Positions 7,951 to 14,580 of a stretch of 27,530 nt of DNA are shown here, piece by piece. The stretch lies in NCBI GenBank assembly GCA_036558305.1, contig DATBFX010000633.1, positions 1-27,530 on the forward strand. Direction: 5' to 3'. Origin of the DNA: DATBFX01 sp036558305 (GTDB lineage: Bacteria; Chloroflexota; Chloroflexia; Thermomicrobiales; UBA6265). How positions within the stretch are numbered: position 1 is the first letter of the stretch; every line of letters begins with the position of its first letter. The notes beneath the pieces were generated by a model that saw nothing but the letters and a program-made list of their open reading frames with translations, was not told the origin of the DNA and searched no databases. The position numbers were made by a program, and so were the translations under genes.

Positions 7951-8186
7951 GCCGACTCGTCGCGTTCCGGTTTCAGGTCGATTTTTCGCTCGTTCAGCTC
8001 GACGACGACGAACCAGTGAACGAGTTCCCGCAAGCGCCAGTCGTCCTCTACGGGTTGGGAATGGCCCGGGACTGGCTCGACTCATTGCCGCAACTCATCG
8101 CCGACGCAGAGTTGCGGTTACTCGCAACGAATCGAGAGGAGGCCTCGAATGGGAGCGACCCCGACATACGCTCTGCCGTACCCTGA
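7947..8186 (+). CDS. Small protein of unknown function in the tail operon
   Basis: The 79-residue protein begins with an ATG that overlaps the previous stop (ATGA), and its end overlaps the next gene by 38 bases. It contains RFQVDFSLVQLDDDEPVNEF followed by a helix-like part, GLGMARDWLDSLPQLIADAEL. Codon use (GTC, CTC, GAC, TCG) matches the neighbouring genes, so I regard it as real. I do not recognise a family. In this position it may be a small tail-tip or fibre accessory protein. Confidence 0.65.
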   Translation: MSRLVAFRFQVDFSLVQLDDDEPVNEFPQAPVVLYGLGMARDWLDSLPQLIADAELRLLATNREEASNGSDPDIRSAVP

Positions 8187-8928
8187 ACCGGCCGACCCCG
8201 CCGACGTTCCGGTCGATATGCAGGAATTGGCGCTGGCGCTCGACGGCCAAATGATCGGCCGTTGGTTCGTCGACGCTAAGGGCGACCTCATCGCCGCGAC
8301 CGCTGCCGACACGGTCGCTCGTTTGCCGGTCGGCGCGACCGGCCAAATCCTGACGGTCGACCCGACGCAAGCGACCGGCCTACGCTGGGCGAATCCTCCC
8401 AGCGGCGCTGCGCCGTCGTACGGAACGACGCTCCCCGCGACGCCCAGCGACGGGCAGGAACATATCCTGGTCGACTCGCTCACGAACCCGACCTACCAAT
8501 GGCGGTTCCGGTACAACGCCGGGTCGACGTCGGCCTATAAATGGGAGTTCATCGGCGGCGACGCGCTGGCCAGCGCCGACGCGAGCGACGTTCAGATCGG
8601 CGCGACGACCGGGCAATGGCTGGACCCGGCAACCCCTGGCCCGCTCGTCACGGTCCCCCGTCCGGGCGATTACGACGTCGAGGCTATGTCGAGCGTCTAT
8701 TCGACGGTTGCGAACGCGACCGGATTCCTGGGCCTGTGGCTGGGAACCGCGACGAGCATTGCGAGCATTGCCTACGTCGCTGCGGTTGCGAACTCGCAAA
8801 TCGGGTTCACGATTCTGGGAACCGGCCTCGCAGCGTCGACCGATATCCGCTTGCGCTACTTCCAGTCGCAGGCGAATCATCACTATACGAACCGGATCAT
8901 CCGGGTTCGCCCGCGGCGGGTCAGCTAG
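8149..8928 (+). CDS. Tail fibre / receptor-binding minor tail protein
   Basis: The 259-residue protein has a good ribosome site (GAGAGGAGG about 8 bases before the ATG). It starts with a PxYALPYPEPADPADVPVDM segment and then contains KGDLIAATAADTVARLPVG and GQILTVDPTQATGLRWA, a module shared by many phage tail fibres just after the attachment domain. The C-terminal half (about residues 160-259) is beta-rich, contains GDYDVEAMSSVYS, and resembles trimeric head domains used in host binding. The stop overlaps the lysin start (TAGTG). Function as adhesin is inferred. Confidence 0.72.
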   Translation: MGATPTYALPYPEPADPADVPVDMQELALALDGQMIGRWFVDAKGDLIAATAADTVARLPVGATGQILTVDPTQATGLRWANPPSGAAPSYGTTLPATPSDGQEHILVDSLTNPTYQWRFRYNAGSTSAYKWEFIGGDALASADASDVQIGATTGQWLDPATPGPLVTVPRPGDYDVEAMSSVYSTVANATGFLGLWLGTATSIASIAYVAAVANSQIGFTILGTGLAASTDIRLRYFQSQANHHYTNRIIRVRPRRVS

Positions 8929-10955
8929 TGACCCTGGCGACCTATGCGGAGTTGTACGCCCAGCCGGGTCTACTGACGAACGAGCAGTCGCCTTACGACC
9001 TCGCAGCGCTCGTCGGCCATGGTTACCGCTGGCTTTCGTTCGAGGCGGTCGACGGAACGCTCCTGTACGACTGGAACCTCGAACCGGCGCGAGCTGCGGG
9101 ATTGTCGCCCGGCGTTTGGGGGGTGACCTACGGCGACCATGACAACCCCGACCCGGACGTTTTCTACCGTGACGGGTTGGCGCTGGGTCGGCAGGCGATC
9201 GAACTCGGCGCTGAACATGTCATGGCCGATATCGAGGCCTGCGCGAAGGGAACCCGCAGTAACGCCGGGCTATGGCCGTACGTGAGCGGGGTTCGGGATG
9301 GCGGTTGGTCCGGGCCGGTCCACCTGACGACGCTGGGGTCGCCGTCCGATCCTGAACGCTGGGATTACGAAATCGACGTCGACTCGTTCCTCGACACGGG
9401 CGGCGGGGTGTTCCCGCAGGCGTATTACAACGATTACGCCGATTACCTCCCGGCGAACTGCTCGACCTACTGGACGCGGGTCGGGGTTCCCGCCGGGCGG
9501 CTAAACATGATGATCGGCCTCTATACGGGGTTGCGAGGTCGGATCGACGGCGAGGAATGGGTCGGACTATTGACGGACGCGGGAATCGGGCGGAACCTGT
9601 CCATATTCATGGCGCAGCATGGGACGAAAGCGGATTGGGATTCGCTCGAAACCCTGACGCTCGCCGACGATCCAGCGCCCGACTGGTGGACACTCCCCTA
9701 CCCGACGAACCCGAACCCGCCAGCGGTCCAGCAACCGCGCTGGCTTTACCCGCCCGATATCGGCGGCGGCTATGAACCGTCGTCAGACGGTCCCGACGTC
9801 CGGGCATACAAAATCGCCGTCTGTCGACTCGGCCGCTGGCCCGCCCCGAAAAACCAGTTCGACGAGGATTACTCGAACGGGTTCGCCCATGGGAAGGACA
9901 ATACGGTCGCGAACTCGGGGATCGAGGGAATTCAGCGACAGTCGGGCCTCGACGATACGGGCAACCTCGGGAAAAACGTCTTTCAGGTCCTGCGAACGGC
10001 GCTGATCCCGGCCGGGCTACCGAACGCAGGGGAACCCGCGTTCACGCCCGAGGCGATCGCGCTCCTGACCGAATCGAAATGGTGGCAGTACCCATACGAA
10101 CAGGGTCCCGGGCCAAAGGTCGATTTCCCCCGTTCGCTTTACGCTCCCGATTGGCCGGGGCAGCCGACCCCCGCCGACGGTCCCGACGTCCAGGCGTATA
10201 AGCGGGCGGTAAGCCGGTTGGGTCGCTGGCCATGGCAGCAGTTCTCCCAGGCGTATACGAACGAGTTCGCCCATGGGACGAGCGGCAGCGTCGCCGACTC
10301 CGGCGTCGAGGGATTGCAGCGCCAGACGCCCGGCCTCGACGACACGGGGAACCTGTCGAAAAAGGGGTTCGAGATTTTGCGCCGGGCGCTGATCCCGCCG
10401 AGTCTGCCCCATGGTCACGAATACGCGTTCGACGAAAAGGCGCTCGACCTCCTGAAACAAGCGAACGAGCAGCAGGGGTCGGGTAAGACGATCCGCCAGC
10501 AGGCTCTCGCAGCGGCGCAGGGTCAGGTCGGCTACTGCGAGTCGCCGCCCGGGTCGAACCAGAACAAGTTCGGGTCGTGGTACGGGATGAACGGGGAACC
10601 ATGGTGCGCGATGTTCGTTACCTGGGCGTTCGAGGCGGGAACCGCTGCCGGGTCCGAGTCGTTCGCCAAGGGGAGTTACTACGCGTACGTTCCCTACGTC
10701 GTGAGCGACGCCCAGGCCGGTCGGCGCGGCCTTACCCTGACGTCGTCACCCCAGCCGGGCGACCTCGTCTGTTACGACTGGGACGGCGGGGGCGCGGACC
10801 ATATCGGGATTTTCAAGGAAGGGAACGCGACGAGCTGGCGGGCGATCGAGGGAAATACCTCGACCGGGAACAACTCGAACGGCGGTCAGGTCATGGACCG
10901 CCAGCGGTCACGGTACGACGCCGCCCAAGTCTGGTTCGTGCGGGTGGCGAACTAG
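8928..10955 (+). CDS. Multidomain endolysin: glycosidase-like barrel, twin binding repeats, CHAP-like peptidase
   Basis: I take the GTG at 8928, which overlaps the previous stop (TAGTG); the longer open frame upstream is a shadow of the fibre gene. The product is 675 residues. Residues 1-255 form a glycoside-hydrolase-like barrel (GYRWLSFEAVDG; HVMADIEACAKG; FMAQHGTKADWD). Two similar about 110-residue modules follow (about 270-385 and 401-510), each with DGPDV.AYK.AV.RLGRWP, F..Y.N.FAHG, G.EG.QRQ, LDDTGNL.K and L..ALIP. The C-terminal domain (about 520-675) looks like a CHAP/NlpC-type cysteine peptidase: Cys560 in GEPWCAMF and His625 in DHIGIF. It probably cuts host peptidoglycan at lysis. 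Tail association cannot be excluded given its position. Confidence 0.82.
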   Translation: MTLATYAELYAQPGLLTNEQSPYDLAALVGHGYRWLSFEAVDGTLLYDWNLEPARAAGLSPGVWGVTYGDHDNPDPDVFYRDGLALGRQAIELGAEHVMADIEACAKGTRSNAGLWPYVSGVRDGGWSGPVHLTTLGSPSDPERWDYEIDVDSFLDTGGGVFPQAYYNDYADYLPANCSTYWTRVGVPAGRLNMMIGLYTGLRGRIDGEEWVGLLTDAGIGRNLSIFMAQHGTKADWDSLETLTLADDPAPDWWTLPYPTNPNPPAVQQPRWLYPPDIGGGYEPSSDGPDVRAYKIAVCRLGRWPAPKNQFDEDYSNGFAHGKDNTVANSGIEGIQRQSGLDDTGNLGKNVFQVLRTALIPAGLPNAGEPAFTPEAIALLTESKWWQYPYEQGPGPKVDFPRSLYAPDWPGQPTPADGPDVQAYKRAVSRLGRWPWQQFSQAYTNEFAHGTSGSVADSGVEGLQRQTPGLDDTGNLSKKGFEILRRALIPPSLPHGHEYAFDEKALDLLKQANEQQGSGKTIRQQALAAAQGQVGYCESPPGSNQNKFGSWYGMNGEPWCAMFVTWAFEAGTAAGSESFAKGSYYAYVPYVVSDAQAGRRGLTLTSSPQPGDLVCYDWDGGGADHIGIFKEGNATSWRAIEGNTSTGNNSNGGQVMDRQRSRYDAAQVWFVRVAN

Positions 10956-10970
10956 CGGAAACGATTACCG
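10954..10970 (+). promoter_or_regulatory. Repeated motif AGCGGAAAYGAYTWCC, copy 1
   Basis: AGCGGAAACGATTACCG overlaps the stop codon of the lysin gene. The same motif recurs at 19569, 24301 and 26058. It is a partial palindrome (GGAAAY-G-AYTWCC), the form of a dimeric regulator site. It marks the end of the late operon. Confidence 0.5.
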
Positions 10971-10975
10971 ACACC

Positions 10976-11001
10976 GAAAGGTGACGGGACCGTTCACTTT
11001 C
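10976..11001 (+). terminator. Hairpin after the late operon
   Basis: GAAAG(G)TGA pairs with TCACTTTC, giving 8 base pairs with one bulged G and a 9-base loop. It lies 20 bases after the lysin stop and is followed by a short T-containing stretch (GCGCGTTTG). It probably ends late transcription. The stem is modest. Confidence 0.45.
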
Positions 11002-11041
11002 GCGCGTTTGCAGCCGATTTCTAGGCGGTGGCAATCCGCAC

Positions 11042-11070
11042 TTGACGACCCCGGGGGGTTGTGTGCAACG
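11042..11070 (+). promoter_or_regulatory. Possible promoter/operator before the XRE gene
   Basis: A -35-like TTGACG (11042-11047) is followed about 17 bases later by a weak -10 region (GCAACG). The inverted repeat GTTG-TGTG-CAAC (11059-11070) overlaps it and could be an operator. This 282-base gap (10956-11237) has no other credible gene and is the obvious place for control of the lysogeny genes. The -10 match is poor. Confidence 0.25.
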
Positions 11071-11096
11071 GTACCGCTTGCCGCAGTTCCCATAAC

Positions 11097-11114
11097 CCCC
11101 GCCGCGAGGCGGGG
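11097..11114 (+). terminator. GC-rich hairpin with GNRA tetraloop
   Basis: CCCCGCC and GGCGGGG form a perfect 7-bp stem closed by a GCGA tetraloop. No U-tract follows. It could be an attenuator or a Rho-independent-like terminator of the high-GC type, upstream of the XRE regulator gene. Confidence 0.45.
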
Positions 11115-11237
11115 TGCCGCTAGGGAAGGGTGTTCGGGAGGATGAGGGAACGCCCGTTCCGACCCTCGGATTTCCGCCCCTGGCCCGGACCTAGACCTAG
11201 TCCGTCAACGACGAGGAGGTCGGTCGCCGTTCCTGTC

Positions 11238-11507
11238 ATGCGGGAAACGAGCGCTGCATTCGCTGGACGTATCCGCCTGTGCCGGGGCGACCTTGGCCAG
11301 CAGGAGTTCGCCGACCGGCTAGAGGTTTCCGTTCGGACCGTCCGAAACTGGGAGCGGGGTCACGTTCCGACAACGCTGCGGCTGCGGGATATCGCTGGCC
11401 GCTGCAGCGTGACGGTCCCATGGCTGATCGGCGACGAACCGCTCGCGCGATCGGACGCCCGGCGACTCGACGAGCTGCAGCGGCGCTCCCCGAGGCCCGC
11501 CGGGTGA
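11238..11507 (+). CDS. XRE-family helix-turn-helix regulator
   Basis: The conserved part (FAGRIRLCRGDLGQQEFADR, then LEVSVRTVRNWERG and LRDIAGRCSVTVPWLIGDEP) is a Cro/CI-type HTH domain: a Q-x3-A turn helix, V-x-T-V-x-x-W recognition helix and the VPWLIGDEP end typical of repressors. ATG 11238 gives 89 residues. A strong GAGGAGGT lies too far upstream (about 17 bases) for ideal spacing, and the frame stays open to GTG 11130 and ATG 11142, so the start is uncertain. It heads the regulator-excisionase-integrase operon and could be the immunity repressor or Cro-like regulator. Confidence 0.75.
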   Translation: MRETSAAFAGRIRLCRGDLGQQEFADRLEVSVRTVRNWERGHVPTTLRLRDIAGRCSVTVPWLIGDEPLARSDARRLDELQRRSPRPAG

Positions 11508-11680
11508 AAACGAGCGCCAACCCCGACGGGACCCGCGAGCGGATCGACGCCGCGGTCGATCCCGATTACCGCGACCGCGACCGCCATATCGCCCATGTTC
11601 TAGGGATCGTCACCCAGGCCCGCAAGCGCTCGAACTGGCGCGAGTCGCAGCGCTACCGACGAGGAGCAGCCCGCCGATGA
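11504..11680 (+). CDS. Small charged protein, unknown
   Basis: A 58-residue product starts at a GTG overlapping the XRE stop (GTGA) and ends overlapping the next ATG (ATGA). It is hydrophilic and rich in Arg/Asp (TRERIDAAVDPDYRDRDRHI; LGIVTQARKRSNWRESQRYR), consistent with one or two helices. No family is recognised. The double overlap and matching codon use support it as a real gene in the lysogeny operon. Confidence 0.6.
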   Translation: MKTSANPDGTRERIDAAVDPDYRDRDRHIAHVLGIVTQARKRSNWRESQRYRRGAARR

Positions 11681-11883
11681 TTTGGTTCGCCGTGTTCGTG
11701 GCGATCGTCGCCGGGATCGCATTCGGTCTGCTCGCCGTCGAACTGTCGGATCGTCGCGACGACGTCGGCGAGTATGAGAGTTCGCAACCGCCCTCGACGG
11801 AGGCGAACTCGCGACCTGCGGGAAACGTCCGGGTCCTACCTAGGGAGAGGTCCGACGGGGGGACCCGGACGGGATCGCCGTGA
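11677..11883 (+). CDS. Small single-pass membrane protein, unknown
   Basis: The 68-residue protein begins with a clear N-terminal transmembrane helix (MIWFAVFVAIVAGIAFGLLA, residues 1-20) and then a polar, probably disordered tail. It has the same ATGA/GTGA coupling as its neighbours. In lysogeny operons such proteins can be superinfection-exclusion factors, but nothing here proves that. Confidence 0.6.
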   Translation: MIWFAVFVAIVAGIAFGLLAVELSDRRDDVGEYESSQPPSTEANSRPAGNVRVLPRERSDGGTRTGSP

Positions 11884-12179
11884 ACGACCCGCTCCTGAAA
11901 GCCCGCGAGGTCGCCGACCTGCTCGGGGTCGAAATGGGAACCGTCGTCGACTGGGCGCTCGACGGGAAACTCCCGTTCGTTCGCCTCGGGGGAACCCCTC
12001 GCGGTCGGCTGCGGTTCCGACGCTCAGACGTCGAGGAAGCTATTCAGCGATGGACCCGTGCCCCCGATACCCTTTCCGACGACATACAAGGCCCGGCGTC
12101 GACAAGCGACCCGGGCCGTGGCAACGGAAAGGTTGGTTCCGATGCAAGACGCAGCATACGACCCGCCCGCCATGGGTGA
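11880..12179 (+). CDS. Excisionase-like DNA-binding protein (MerR/HTH_17 type)
   Basis: From GTG 11880 the first 60 residues form a helix-turn-helix of the excisionase family: LLKAREVADLLGVEMGTVVD, then WALDGKLPFVRLGG and RLRFRRSDVEEAIQRW. The 'A.E.A..LGV....V..W...GKLP..R.G...R.RF...D....' pattern is diagnostic. The protein probably acts as recombination directionality factor with the adjacent integrase, binding attP/attL/attR. The C-terminal 38 residues are Ser/Pro/Arg-rich and overlap the start of int. It follows the membrane-protein gene with a GTGA overlap. Confidence 0.82.
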   Translation: MNDPLLKAREVADLLGVEMGTVVDWALDGKLPFVRLGGTPRGRLRFRRSDVEEAIQRWTRAPDTLSDDIQGPASTSDPGRGNGKVGSDARRSIRPARHG

Positions 12180-13437
12180 GGGTCGAGGGCAACGCGGTTC
12201 GGTTCGGCAACTCCCGGGCGGTCGCTGGGAGGCCGTCTATCGCGAGGGCGGGCGCGGATCGCGCAAGCGGAAAAAGCGGTTCGACACTAAGCGCGACGCC
12301 GAGGCATGGCTGCTCGACCGGCTGGCCGAGGTCGACGCGGTTCGGAAGGGAACGACGTCGGCGCTCATCCTCGAACGCGAGGCGGGCCTGACGGTCGCAA
12401 CGATGATCGAGCGTTACCTAGAGGCGCATGAGGCCGACGCGCCGACGCTGGGGAAACTCGCCGCTCACGGTCGCAGGATCGTCGACGCGTTCGGCGACCG
12501 GCTGGCTGCCAGCGTCGAACCGCACGAATGGGCTACGTGGCGAAAGACGCTCCCGCCCGGGTATGCGTTCGACGTCATCCGGTCGGGTCGGCAGTTCTAC
12601 GCCCAGGCGGTACGGAACCGCTGGGTCCGCTCGAACCCGCTCGTCGAGGTCGTCAACCCGAAACCGCGTCGGCGCGAGGTCCAGGTCCCGACCTGGGAGG
12701 CGGTTTGGTCGATCGTCGACGAAATGGATTCCCGCTACGCCGCAGCGCCGATCGTCCTCGCGGGGGCGGGGTTGCGGATCGAGGAATTCCTGGCGCTCGA
12801 AAAGCGCGACCTGTTCCTCGAATCCCGGGTACTGCAGGTTCGGCGGGTTTGGTCGTCTGGCCGTCTGCTCGAACTCGGTCCCGACGGGTCTAAGTCTGAG
12901 GCGCAGCGCCGGAACGTACCGCTGCGTCAGCTCGTCGTCGACGCGTTCGAGGGGATGCGCCCGCGGGTCGATACCGCGATCCTGTTCCCCGCTCCCCGTG
13001 GCGGCGACTGGAACCGCTGCCGTGGCTGCGGCTGCGGGTTCGCCGACCGGACGCCCGGGTGTCGAACCTGTAACGCGAGGGTCGCGTCGCGACGCTATTA
13101 CTCGCAGCGTCGCAAGACGAGCGGCGAGGTCCCGGCCCGCGGCTGGAAGGGTGGCTATCTGTCGAGCGACAAGTTCCTCGCGCGAATCTGGACGCCCGCG
13201 GTCGAGGCGGCTGGGGTCGACTATTTCCCGCCCAAGGACCTGCGCCACCTGTACGCGTCGGAAATGCTGGCCAACGGCATCCCGACCCTGACGGTTGCCC
13301 GCCGCATGGGAACGAGTCTGCAGCGGATCCAGGAAACCTATGGGCATCTAATCGACGAGGAAACCGACGTCGAACTGGCCGCGATGGATGGCTGGGACAG
13401 CGCCCGGGCGGTCGCGCGGAAGGTCGCCCGCAAGTGA
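12142..13437 (+). CDS. Tyrosine recombinase (integrase) with zinc-binding insertion
   Basis: I choose ATG 12142 because GGAAAGG lies about 10 bases upstream; ATG 12172 is the alternative. The 431-residue product has an N-terminal arm-binding domain (GSVRQLPGGRWEAVYREGG; KRFDTKRDAEAWLLDRL), a SAM-like core-binding domain and a catalytic domain. Catalytic residues visible are Arg212 (GLRIEE), Arg368 (KDLRH), a candidate Lys in GSKSEAQRRNVPL, and Tyr400 (TYGHL). The usual His of HxxR is Lys365 and the usual His/Trp before the Tyr is Thr391. A Cys cluster (C293, C296, C298, C307, C310) is inserted inside the catalytic domain. The attP site lies immediately downstream. Confidence 0.92.
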   Translation: MQDAAYDPPAMGEGRGQRGSVRQLPGGRWEAVYREGGRGSRKRKKRFDTKRDAEAWLLDRLAEVDAVRKGTTSALILEREAGLTVATMIERYLEAHEADAPTLGKLAAHGRRIVDAFGDRLAASVEPHEWATWRKTLPPGYAFDVIRSGRQFYAQAVRNRWVRSNPLVEVVNPKPRRREVQVPTWEAVWSIVDEMDSRYAAAPIVLAGAGLRIEEFLALEKRDLFLESRVLQVRRVWSSGRLLELGPDGSKSEAQRRNVPLRQLVVDAFEGMRPRVDTAILFPAPRGGDWNRCRGCGCGFADRTPGCRTCNARVASRRYYSQRRKTSGEVPARGWKGGYLSSDKFLARIWTPAVEAAGVDYFPPKDLRHLYASEMLANGIPTLTVARRMGTSLQRIQETYGHLIDEETDVELAAMDGWDSARAVARKVARK

Positions 13438-13442
13438 CGGTC

Positions 13443-13480
13443 GGGGGCACCCGCGGGCGTTGTGCCCCCGTTGTGCCCCC
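13443..13480 (+). promoter_or_regulatory. attP left arm sites
   Basis: Two direct copies of TGTGCCCCC (13461-13469 and 13472-13480, 11 bp apart) and one inverted half copy GGGGGCAC (13443-13450) lie just after int. The same pair, with the same 11-bp spacing, occurs on the other side of the core at 13670-13689. Paired arm-type repeats on both sides of a core are the known layout of tyrosine-integrase attP sites. Confidence 0.65.
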
Positions 13481-13522
13481 TTCCGATTCTGCCCGCCTGC
13501 AAAATCCCTGCTATTTGCGATA

Positions 13523-13553
13523 TGCGGATGAGAGGGATCGAACCTCCACGGGG
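13523..13553 (-). other. attP core: 3' end of a tRNA gene
   Basis: On the minus strand this reads as a T-arm (GGAGG, loop TTCGATC, CCTCT) followed by the acceptor strand CATCCGC and discriminator A. It matches only the 3' part of a tRNA; the D and anticodon arms are absent. Phages that integrate at tRNA genes carry exactly this piece to restore the tRNA after integration. The acceptor sequence implies a host tRNA starting GCGGATG. A leucine tRNA is possible, but the identity cannot be decided from this fragment. Confidence 0.82.
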
Positions 13554-13570
13554 TTGTTTTTCGCTGATCG

Positions 13571-13600
13571 GCGAAACGGGGTAAAACGGGATAAAACGGG
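13571..13600 (+). repeat. Three tandem 10-bp repeats beside attP core
   Basis: GCGAAACGGG, GTAAAACGGG and ATAAAACGGG follow each other with no gap. A 10-bp period puts each copy on the same face of the helix, suggesting a cooperative binding site, possibly for the excisionase. They are AT-richer than the surroundings. Confidence 0.55.
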
Positions 13601-13616
13601 GTTTTGCAGGGGGAAA

Positions 13617-13655
13617 CCCTCGGGGGCGCTAGCGGGGTCTAGACGCCCTCGGGGG
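13617..13655 (+). terminator. Hairpin with CCCTCGGGGG direct repeats
   Basis: CCCTCGGGGG occurs at 13617-13626 and again at 13646-13655. CGGGGGCG (13621-13628) can pair with CGCCCTCG (13644-13651) with one G-U pair. It may be a weak terminator or part of the attP complex. No U-tract follows. Confidence 0.3.
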
Positions 13656-13669
13656 TCGTTTCTAATCGT

Positions 13670-13689
13670 TGTGCCCCCTCTGTGCCCCC
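13670..13689 (+). promoter_or_regulatory. attP right arm sites
   Basis: Two direct copies of TGTGCCCCC (13670-13678 and 13681-13689) have the same 11-bp spacing as the left pair. They end 13 bases before the start of the transglycosylase-like gene, so bound integrase could also affect its expression. Confidence 0.65.
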
Positions 13690-13702
13690 TTTTCGGGGTC
13701 GC

Positions 13703-14200
13703 ATGACGCGCCTGGTTTTCTACGCGTTGGCGGTCGCGCTGGGCGTCTGGATGGCGTTCGCTATTCGCTCACTCGACGGGGAACGAGCTGCAGCGATCGA
13801 CGAACCGACGACGACCGACCCGGCAACGGTCGAGGTCGACCGGAAACTGCAGGGCCGGAACGTCGAGCAATGGCATTCGATCGCGGCCCGCTACCTGCAG
13901 CGGTCACGGTCGCTTACCCGGGCGATTCGTTACGACCCGGAAACGACGACCGCTATAGGCCTCGCCTGCGTCGTCTATGGCCATTGCTCGGAACTCTGGC
14001 GCAAGGCGCAATGCGAAAGCCACCTGTACCGCTACGCGCGTAACCGTTCGAGCGACGCGTCGGGCCTGTTCCAGTTCCTTCCGTCGACCTGGCGCTCGAC
14101 GCCGTTCGGTCGCTACTCGATTTTCGATCCGTACGCGAGCGCCCTGGCTGCGGGCTGGATGCATTCGCGGGGTCGGGGCGGCGAATGGGTTTGCAGGTGA
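13703..14200 (+). CDS. Membrane-anchored lytic transglycosylase-like protein
   Basis: ATG 13703 gives 165 residues starting with a transmembrane or signal-anchor helix (MTRLVFYALAVALGVWMAFA). The C-terminal half is a lysozyme-like SLT/Rpf fold: KAQCESHLYRYARN with the catalytic-type Glu near residue 104, then SSDASGLFQFLPSTW and DPYASALAAGWM. These are the classic 'E-S-...-G-x-x-Q-...-S-T-W' and 'A' motifs. It probably cleaves glycan strands outside the membrane. It is the first gene after attP, so in a prophage it would lie at one end. An alternative start at 13682 would extend into the attP arm repeats and is less likely. Confidence 0.8.
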   Translation: MTRLVFYALAVALGVWMAFAIRSLDGERAAAIDEPTTTDPATVEVDRKLQGRNVEQWHSIAARYLQRSRSLTRAIRYDPETTTAIGLACVVYGHCSELWRKAQCESHLYRYARNRSSDASGLFQFLPSTWRSTPFGRYSIFDPYASALAAGWMHSRGRGGEWVCR

Positions 14201-14580
14201 CGGTCGATCAACTCGACATTTTCGGCGGGGTCGTCGACGTTCCCCATGCCCGGACGAGCGACCCGTCGACGTCGCAGCGGTCGGGCCGGGCGACCGAGGC
14301 AGAGGAGGGATCGACCTCGCTCCTGCGGACGGGCAGCGCGAAACACGTAGCGCTGGCGACGCTGGGCGAACACCCGCGGACGGCGCTGCAGGTCGAGCGG
14401 CAGTCGGGTCGGCGGGGGATTTGGAAGCGGGTTAGCGACCTGAAAAACGCGGGCCTCGTCGAGGGGGTCGCGGTTCAGCGGGACCCGTTCACGAAACGCG
14501 ACGGGATCGTTTGGGACCTGACCGCGAAGGGTCGCGCGGTCCTTGCGACCCTGAACGCGGGACGGGAGGTTCGGTTGTGA
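14197..14580 (+). CDS. Winged-helix DNA-binding protein
   Basis: I favour GTG 14197, which overlaps the previous stop (GTGA), over ATG 14185. The 127-residue protein has a polar N terminus (LDIFGGVVDVPHARTSD) and a C-terminal winged helix (about residues 55-120): HVALATLGEHPRTALQVER, a helix RGIWKRVSDLKNAGLVEGV and the wing ending GIVWDLTAKGRAVL. The 'L...GLV...G....LT..G' pattern is typical of wHTH proteins that read strand breaks or promoter DNA. It may be an early regulator. The specific target is unknown. Confidence 0.7.
   Translation: MTVDQLDIFGGVVDVPHARTSDPSTSQRSGRATEAEEGSTSLLRTGSAKHVALATLGEHPRTALQVERQSGRRGIWKRVSDLKNAGLVEGVAVQRDPFTKRDGIVWDLTAKGRAVLATLNAGREVRL

Larger units (their letters stand above)
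13496..13610. repeat. Inverted repeat around the attP core
   Basis: CCTGCAAAATCCC (13496-13508) and GGGGTTTTGCAGG (13598-13610) are inverted copies with 12 of 13 positions matching. They enclose the tRNA-like core. They may bind integrase, excisionase or a host bending protein. Confidence 0.55.

Noticed and set aside
8541..8927. Upstream extension of the lysin frame
   Set aside because: It overlaps the fibre gene in another frame and translates to Arg-rich sequence; GTG 8928 in TAGTG context is the better start.
12418..13347. 309-residue minus-strand open frame over the integrase
   Set aside because: Composition is Arg/Pro/Asp-rich noise opposite a well-supported integrase with conserved motifs.
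13523..13600. Complete tRNA gene on the minus strand
   Set aside because: Only the T-arm and acceptor 3' strand are present; no anticodon or D arm upstream, so it is an attP remnant.
13434..13706. 90-residue plus frame across attP
   Set aside because: It covers the attP repeats and tRNA core, has no ribosome site, and shows no protein-like pattern.
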